Positions 5,215-8,883 of a DNA stretch of 8,883 nt are shown here, one piece after another. The stretch is from the NCBI GenBank assembly GCA_934177725.1, contig CAKPPO010000026.1, positions 1 through 8,883 on the forward strand, read 5' to 3'. A program made the translations under genes and the position numbers. Under the pieces are notes generated by a model. That model saw only the letters and a list, made by a program, of their open reading frames with translations. It searched no databases and was not told where the DNA came from. The stretch's first letter is position 1. Each line of letters starts with the position of its first letter. The DNA comes from an uncultured Clostridia bacterium (GTDB taxonomy: Bacteria > Bacillota > Clostridia > TANB77 > CAG-508).

Positions 5215-6303
5215 ATGAAGAAAAACAAAGGAGTAACATTAGTAGCATTAGTAGTAACAATAATAATCTTAATATTGCTAGCAGGAGTGAGTATTAACCT
5301 AACCTTGGGAGAGAATGGGCTAATAAATAAAGCAAAGCAAGCTAAAGAAATGCAAAAGCTTGCAGAAATAAAAGAGAAAATAGGGATAGAACTTATAACA
5401 GCACAAGTTGAAGCAACAGAAAGAAATGAAATACTAGAACAAGAGCAAATAAAGGATATAGTTTCTAATTATGGGGAATTACAAGAAGATAATGATACAA
5501 TACATTTAAAAGATATAGACAAAGAAATTAGCTTATCAGAAATATATAAAGGAACTATAACAACAGTAGGGAGTTATAGTGAAAATAAAGCCAAAATGGA
5601 ACTTATGGAAAAGCAAATAGAGAATCTAGAGAAAAATTTAGAATTGTTAACATCTTCAGATGATCAAAAGGCAGAAGAAATATTAAAACTAAATAAGAAA
5701 ATAAATGAACTAGAAAATGAAAAAATTGAAATAGAACAAAATTATAAAAAAGAAATTAGTGATGCAAAGGAAGTAATAGCAACAGCAATAACAAATCAGG
5801 GAGTGAACACATCAAATACAGATGAATTTATAAATATGGCAAAAAACATAGGATCATTAGCAACAAAAAAATATGAAGAGGGAATAGATTATGCAGATGG
5901 AAGAATTAATACGGATAGTAATAATTATAAATCTGGATATAATGCAGGAATTAGTGCTAGCTCTATAAATGCAAAGTACTTAGGGTCAACTCACATATGC
6001 CCAAATAATGCATATAGTGGATATACAAAACAGGGAACTATTAGTACAACAGCTGCAAAAAATGGAATATTACTAATATGTGCATATGCAGATGGAAATG
6101 GTACTTGTGCTAATAATACATATTCAATAACTGGTGCAACAATTAAAGCAACCATAAGAACAGGTCTACCATCATGGGGAAATTGTGAAGCTATAGTTTT
6201 AGTTTTATCTGATATTACTGCATCAACACATACTATAACATGTGCAAATCCTAAAAACGCATCTAGCTCAACCAATTATAAGTGCTATTTATATTCAATA
6301 TAA
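5215..6303 (+). CDS. Prepilin-like surface protein with tail-fibre-like C-terminus
   Basis: The 362-residue protein starts with a prepilin-like signal: basic MKKNKG, then VTLVALVVTIIILILLAGVSI as a hydrophobic helix (about 7-28). Cleavage by a prepilin peptidase would be after Gly6. The mature fifth residue is Ala11 instead of the usual Glu, so it is an atypical pilin-like protein, a form I associate with Clostridia. Residues 35-75 continue as a helix. Residues about 124-190 are a heptad-like coiled coil rich in Leu, Glu and Lys. Residues 187-248 (ATAITNQGVNTSNTDEF, YEEGIDYADG, YKSGYNAGIS) resemble segments of phage tail-fibre proteins. The C-terminal domain (about 250-362) is Ser/Thr/Asn-rich with six cysteines (262, 289, 298, 324, 343, 357), possibly disulfides. 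AAGGAGGA at 5199-5206 sets the start. It is monocistronic. A surface adhesin-like role is inferred. Confidence 0.85.
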   Translation: MKKNKGVTLVALVVTIIILILLAGVSINLTLGENGLINKAKQAKEMQKLAEIKEKIGIELITAQVEATERNEILEQEQIKDIVSNYGELQEDNDTIHLKDIDKEISLSEIYKGTITTVGSYSENKAKMELMEKQIENLEKNLELLTSSDDQKAEEILKLNKKINELENEKIEIEQNYKKEISDAKEVIATAITNQGVNTSNTDEFINMAKNIGSLATKKYEEGIDYADGRINTDSNNYKSGYNAGISASSINAKYLGSTHICPNNAYSGYTKQGTISTTAAKNGILLICAYADGNGTCANNTYSITGATIKATIRTGLPSWGNCEAIVLVLSDITASTHTITCANPKNASSSTNYKCYLYSI

Positions 6304-6333
6304 AAACTGTGTAATGTATTACACAGTTTTTTT
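6303..6333 (+). terminator. Intrinsic terminator after pilin-like gene
   Basis: AAAACTGTGTAA (6303-6314) pairs with TTACACAGTTTT (6319-6330) around a 4-base loop, and T continues to 6333. It starts at the last base of the stop codon, so it belongs to this gene and makes it a single-gene transcript. Confidence 0.92.
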
Positions 6334-6343
6334 ATATTTTAGG

Positions 6344-6368
6344 AAAGTTATCATAGTATAATAACTTT
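6344..6368. repeat. Inverted repeat after the terminator
   Basis: AAAGTTAT (6344-6351) and ATAACTTT (6361-6368) form an 8-bp stem with a 9-base loop, just behind the terminator of the pilin-like gene. It has no T-tract. The function is unknown; it may be a remnant or an operator-like site. Confidence 0.3.
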
Positions 6369-6487
6369 ATATAGAAGATAAATATGGTAAGATTTAGATT
6401 TTTTTTAATTTACATTTGCTAGAAAATCTTAAGAACGCTTTTTTACTAGACTTGATAGTCAGTTTTACAAAAAAATTTGAAAAACTA

Positions 6488-6516
6488 TTGCATAAATCAA
6501 ATATAAGTAATAAAAT
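6488..6516 (+). promoter_or_regulatory. Promoter of plsX
   Basis: TTGCAT (6488-6493), a 17-bp spacer and TAAAAT (6511-6516), with a transcription start expected near 6523. This is the best-spaced pair in the 303-base gap before plsX. The -35 context TTGCATAAA also occurs in the promoter at 413. Confidence 0.6.
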
Positions 6517-6534
6517 GGCATTATTATATTTGAT
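6496..6534. promoter_or_regulatory. Inverted repeat overlapping the plsX promoter
   Basis: ATCAAATATAA then TAAT (6496-6511, with one unpaired G at 6507) is complementary to ATTATTATATTTGAT (6520-6534), a 15-bp stem with an 8-base loop. It covers the promoter spacer, the -10 box and the start point, so it is well placed as a repressor site. It does not look like the FapR operator known from Bacillus. The role is inferred from position. Confidence 0.45.
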
Positions 6535-6606
6535 ATATCTAATTATAAGTTATAAAATATTATATTACAAATATATATTATAAAAAGGATCAAGGAGAAA
6601 ATAAAA

Positions 6607-7623
6607 ATGATTATACTATTAGATGCAATGGGTGGAGACAATGCACCAGATGCGAATATTAAAGGTGCTGTAAAGGCAATTAATGATATAGAAGCAGAAG
6701 TATGTTTAATAGGTAATAAAGATATTATAAATAATAAAATAAAAGAATTTTATGGAAAAAATGATATAAAAGAAATATCACCAAAACTAAGTATTTATCA
6801 TACAACAGAAACTATAGAAATGTGTGATATACCAACACAGGCAATTAAACACAAAAAAGATTCATCTATGGTAGTAGGATTTAAGTTATTAAAAGAAGGA
6901 AAAGGAGATGTATTTATCTCTGCAGGAAATTCAGGAGCACTTTTAACAGGAGCAACTTTAATTATAGGAAGAATAAAAGGAATAGATAGACCAGCAATAG
7001 CAGGAATACTACCATCTTATAAGGGAAGACTTATGCTAATGGATTGTGGAGCAAATACAAATTGTAAGCCTATAAATTTACTTCAATTTGCTCAAATGGC
7101 TACTATATACAATAGGAATACATTTGGAATAGAACATCCAACAGTTGGACTATTAAATATAGGAACAGAAGAGACCAAAGGAAACGATTTAGTAAAAGAA
7201 AGTTACCAATTGCTAAAAGAAAAAGCAGAAGAGCTAGATATAAACTTTGTAGGAAATGTAGAAGGAAGAGACGCTTTTTCTGGAAAATTGGATATACTAA
7301 TAGCAGACGGATATACCGGAAATGTATTTTTAAAAACAGTAGAAGGTGTAGGAAAATTAGTAAAAAGAACGTTATCAGAAAGCATTAAGAAAAATATATT
7401 TACAACTATTGGAGCAATACCAGCACTTCCAGCAATAAACAGTTTAAAAAAGGCTATGGATTATAAGGAATATGGTGGAGCATTATTCTTAGGAGTAAAC
7501 AAACCAGTTGTAAAGGCACATGGAAGTAGTGATGCAAAAGTATTTGAATTTACTATAAAGCAAGCAGAACAATTTGTTAAAAATAAAGCAGTGGAAAAAA
7601 TGATAGAAAAATTTGAAAAATAA
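6607..7623 (+). CDS. plsX: Phosphate acyltransferase PlsX
   Basis: PlsX converts acyl-ACP and phosphate to acyl-phosphate, which PlsY then uses to acylate glycerol-3-phosphate, the first step of phospholipid synthesis in most Gram-positives. It acts as a peripheral membrane enzyme. The 338 residues fit the family length. Family motifs are LDAMGGDNAPD at the start, FISAGNSGALLTGA near residue 103, GLLNIGTEETKGN near 186, VGNVEGRD near 215, ADGYTGNVFLK near 233 and GGALFLGVNKPVVKAHGSSDA near 289. AAGGAG at 6592-6597 is the ribosome binding site. It is 71 bases before acpP, which encodes its substrate carrier. fapR, fabD and fabG, its common neighbours in Bacillus, are absent. Confidence 0.97.
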   Translation: MIILLDAMGGDNAPDANIKGAVKAINDIEAEVCLIGNKDIINNKIKEFYGKNDIKEISPKLSIYHTTETIEMCDIPTQAIKHKKDSSMVVGFKLLKEGKGDVFISAGNSGALLTGATLIIGRIKGIDRPAIAGILPSYKGRLMLMDCGANTNCKPINLLQFAQMATIYNRNTFGIEHPTVGLLNIGTEETKGNDLVKESYQLLKEKAEELDINFVGNVEGRDAFSGKLDILIADGYTGNVFLKTVEGVGKLVKRTLSESIKKNIFTTIGAIPALPAINSLKKAMDYKEYGGALFLGVNKPVVKAHGSSDAKVFEFTIKQAEQFVKNKAVEKMIEKFEK

Positions 7624-7626
7624 TGC

Positions 7627-7655
7627 TTGACAATTATATAAACTTGTAATATTGT
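7627..7655 (+). promoter_or_regulatory. Internal promoter for acpP
   Basis: A consensus TTGACA (7627-7632) with a 17-bp spacer and TATTGT (7650-7655) begins four bases after the plsX stop codon. It would give acpP its own transcript, starting near 7662, in addition to read-through from plsX. This suits the high level at which ACP is normally made. Confidence 0.65.
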
Positions 7656-7694
7656 AAATAAAAATGGAAAACACTTGAGAGGGGGTGTAAAGGA

Positions 7695-7937
7695 ATGACA
7701 CAAGAAGAAATATTTGAAAAAGTAAAAGGAATTATTGTAGAACAATTAGGTGTAGCTGAAACAGCAGTTTCAATGGAAGCATCTTTTATAGATGATTTAG
7801 GAGCAGATTCACTAGATATAGTAGAATTAATAATGGCATTAGAAGAAGAATTTGATACAGAAATCCCAGATGCAGACGCTGAAAAAGTAGTTACAGTTGG
7901 TGATGTAGTTGACTACATAAAAGATCATGTAGAATAA
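7695..7937 (+). CDS. acpP: Acyl carrier protein
   Basis: ACP carries growing fatty-acyl chains on a 4'-phosphopantetheine arm and supplies acyl groups to PlsX. The 80-residue acidic protein has the invariant GADSLDIVELIMALEEEFD segment (residues 36-54) with Ser39 as the attachment site, and the C-terminal IPDADAEKVVTVGDVVDYI helix region. GAGAGGGGGTG at 7677-7687 is a strong ribosome binding site. A second purine stretch, AAGGA, directly abuts the ATG and is too close to be the site used. It is probably transcribed from its own promoter as well as with plsX, and is closed by a terminator. rnc, often downstream in Firmicutes, is not present. Confidence 0.97.
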   Translation: MTQEEIFEKVKGIIVEQLGVAETAVSMEASFIDDLGADSLDIVELIMALEEEFDTEIPDADAEKVVTVGDVVDYIKDHVE

Positions 7938-7960
7938 TTACAAATTATAAATTATAAATT

Positions 7961-7988
7961 GAAAGGTAAATATACCTTTCTTTTTTTT
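7961..7988 (+). terminator. Intrinsic terminator after acpP
   Basis: GAAAGGTA (7961-7968) pairs with TACCTTTC (7973-7980) around AATA, followed by eight T (7981-7988). It ends the plsX-acpP unit. Confidence 0.93.
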
Positions 7989-8242
7989 GACCAAAGTAAG
8001 CTATTTTCAAATGTTCGAAAAAAGAAAGGTTTATTTTTTAGCCGTTCTTTAACAGAAATAACATATATATTTGATGAACTAAGCACATGACTATATCTAA
8101 AAGATGTATATTATATAATAAAATTATTAAAAAGTTTAAGAGATAAAAGAGATACTGCAATAATAATAGAACATATAATCTAAGTTTCTAATAGCACAAG
8201 AAAAACGATGAAATTGCAAAAAACATATTGACTAATAAGTAA
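7989..8242 (+). other. AT-rich spacer with decayed sequence
   Basis: No intact gene or RNA gene is visible here. A stem-loop lies at 8021-8050 (AAAGAA with TTCTTT, then GGTT with AGCC). Near the end, TGACTAATAAGTAAAGTA (8229-8246) resembles the codons for GLINKA in the intact pilin-like gene (5317-5334), matching 14 of 18 bases, but with a stop codon in place of the first Gly and in a different frame from the downstream open frame. This suggests that the N-terminal half of a pilin-like gene has decayed in this stretch. Confidence 0.45.
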
Positions 8243-8883
8243 AGTATTGCTAAAACAGAAACAGAGCAAGCAAAGCAAAATGAAGAAATAGGTTTAAACG
8301 AAACAGCAAAATATATTGAAGAAATGGGAGCAAGTGGAGGTACAACAAATCCGCCAACAGAGATAAAAGAAATAACAGAAGTAAAAGGTGGAGATTACTT
8401 TGAAAAAACAACAACAGTAAAAGATACCAATGGAAACTTAGTAAAAGTACCAGAAGGTTTTAAAATAGCAGATGATAGTGGAACAAATGTAACAGAGGGA
8501 ATAGTAATAGAAGATAATGATATAATAGAGGGAATTGGAAATAATAGAGGAAACCAATATGTATGGGTACCAGTAGGAACAGGAATAAAGAAAGCAGATG
8601 GAACAACAGTAGATATAACACTTGGAAGATATAGGTTTGCAAATGGTACAGATGATAAAACAGAAGATGGAACAACAGTACTTGCAAAAGGAACACCAAT
8701 ATTGCAACAAAGTGCGGAAAATTATACACAAGAAGTATTAATAAATTCACTTTATAAAGAATTAGCAACATTTAGAACAGGGGTAGCAAGTAGTGGTACA
8801 GATGGATTAAATACAACAGCCTTAAATTTAAAAGGATTTATAGATAGTGTAAAAGCAAATGGAGGCTACTATATAGCACGTTA
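8243..8883 (+). pseudogene. SUMF1/FGE-like protein, 5'-degraded and cut by window edge
   Basis: One reading frame stays open from the TAA at 8240-8242 to the end of the window (213 codons) but has no credible start. The first ATG (8324) has no ribosome binding site, and the prepilin-type N-terminus expected for this protein type is missing. The product begins IAKTETEQAKQNEEIGLNET, a helical stretch like the region after the membrane helix in pilin-like proteins, followed by a Gly/Thr/Pro linker. It then has VPEGFKIADDSG, QYVWVPVG (about 8555-8578) and, at the edge, ANGGYYIAR. The last two match the formylglycine-generating-enzyme/SUMF1-like fold (C-type-lectin-related). Such domains can be secreted binding modules rather than enzymes. 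The C-terminus lies outside the window. It could be a pseudogene, a silent cassette, or a gene using an unrecognised start. Confidence 0.6.

Noticed and set aside
5991..6275. Minus-strand open frame inside the pilin-like gene
   Set aside because: No ribosome binding site or promoter, and the + strand frame is complete with its own ribosome binding site and terminator.
8228..8256. TTGACT-17-TAAAAC as a promoter for the SUMF1-like frame
   Set aside because: The -35 coincides with the apparent coding remnant, the -10 is poor, and no start codon with a ribosome binding site follows.
8280..8291. ATGAAGAAATAG resembling an MKK start
   Set aside because: It hits a stop after three codons and is out of frame with the SUMF1-like reading frame.
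8438..8771. Minus-strand open frames rich in Tyr, Ile, Cys and Leu
   Set aside because: They are antisense of the SUMF1-like frame; composition is not protein-like and the + strand shows recognisable domain motifs.
1..8883. CRISPR array, transposase, insertion-sequence ends or alternative genetic code
   Set aside because: No regularly spaced repeats, transposase motifs or terminal repeats were seen, and all intact genes end normally at TAA or TAG without in-frame TGA needing recoding.

Overview
The window looks like chromosomal DNA from an AT-rich Firmicute, most likely an uncultured or gut-type Clostridia lineage. This is inferred from the very low GC, strong AGGAGG ribosome binding sites, sigma-A type promoters, Bacillus/Clostridium-style 23S and 5S rRNA sequence, a Firmicute-type L10 leader, and a pilin-like protein beginning MKKNKGVTLVALVV, a type I associate with such genomes. 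All genes lie on the + strand.

Layout. Positions 1-37 are the 3' end of a 23S rRNA gene, followed by 5S rRNA (128-246). A two-gene unit follows: an unrecognised 113-aa protein translationally coupled to a flavin reductase-like FMN protein (474-1387). A strong promoter and terminator-like hairpin then open the rpmG-secE-nusG block (L33, SecE, NusG; 1522-2576). The L11/L1 pair rplK-rplA (2682-3846) has a hairpin resembling the 23S L1-binding site in its spacer. An L10 leader with a factor-independent terminator and a competing fold (3853-3965) precedes rplJ-rplL (4042-4977), which ends at a terminator. rpoB, the usual next gene, is absent.

In its place is a monocistronic pilin-like gene (5215-6303) with its own terminator. 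It encodes a prepilin-type N-terminus, a coiled coil, a segment resembling phage tail-fibre proteins and a six-cysteine C-terminal domain. The phospholipid/fatty-acid pair plsX and acpP (6607-7937) follows, each gene with a recognisable promoter, closed by a terminator. The last 0.9 kb holds a decayed spacer and then a long open frame without a credible start. It encodes an SUMF1/formylglycine-generating-enzyme-like protein that runs off the window edge, apparently a 5'-degraded relative of the pilin-like family.

How it fits together: most of the window is translation and secretion machinery with autogenous RNA control points (L1 and L10), plus the acyl-phosphate and acyl-carrier supply for membrane lipid synthesis. 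The accessory part is the two pilin-like surface-protein loci flanking plsX-acpP. No new multi-gene system is evident. The most interesting items are the pilin/tail-fibre chimera, the degraded SUMF1 locus, the broken rplL-rpoB synteny, and the regulatory RNA and DNA structures.
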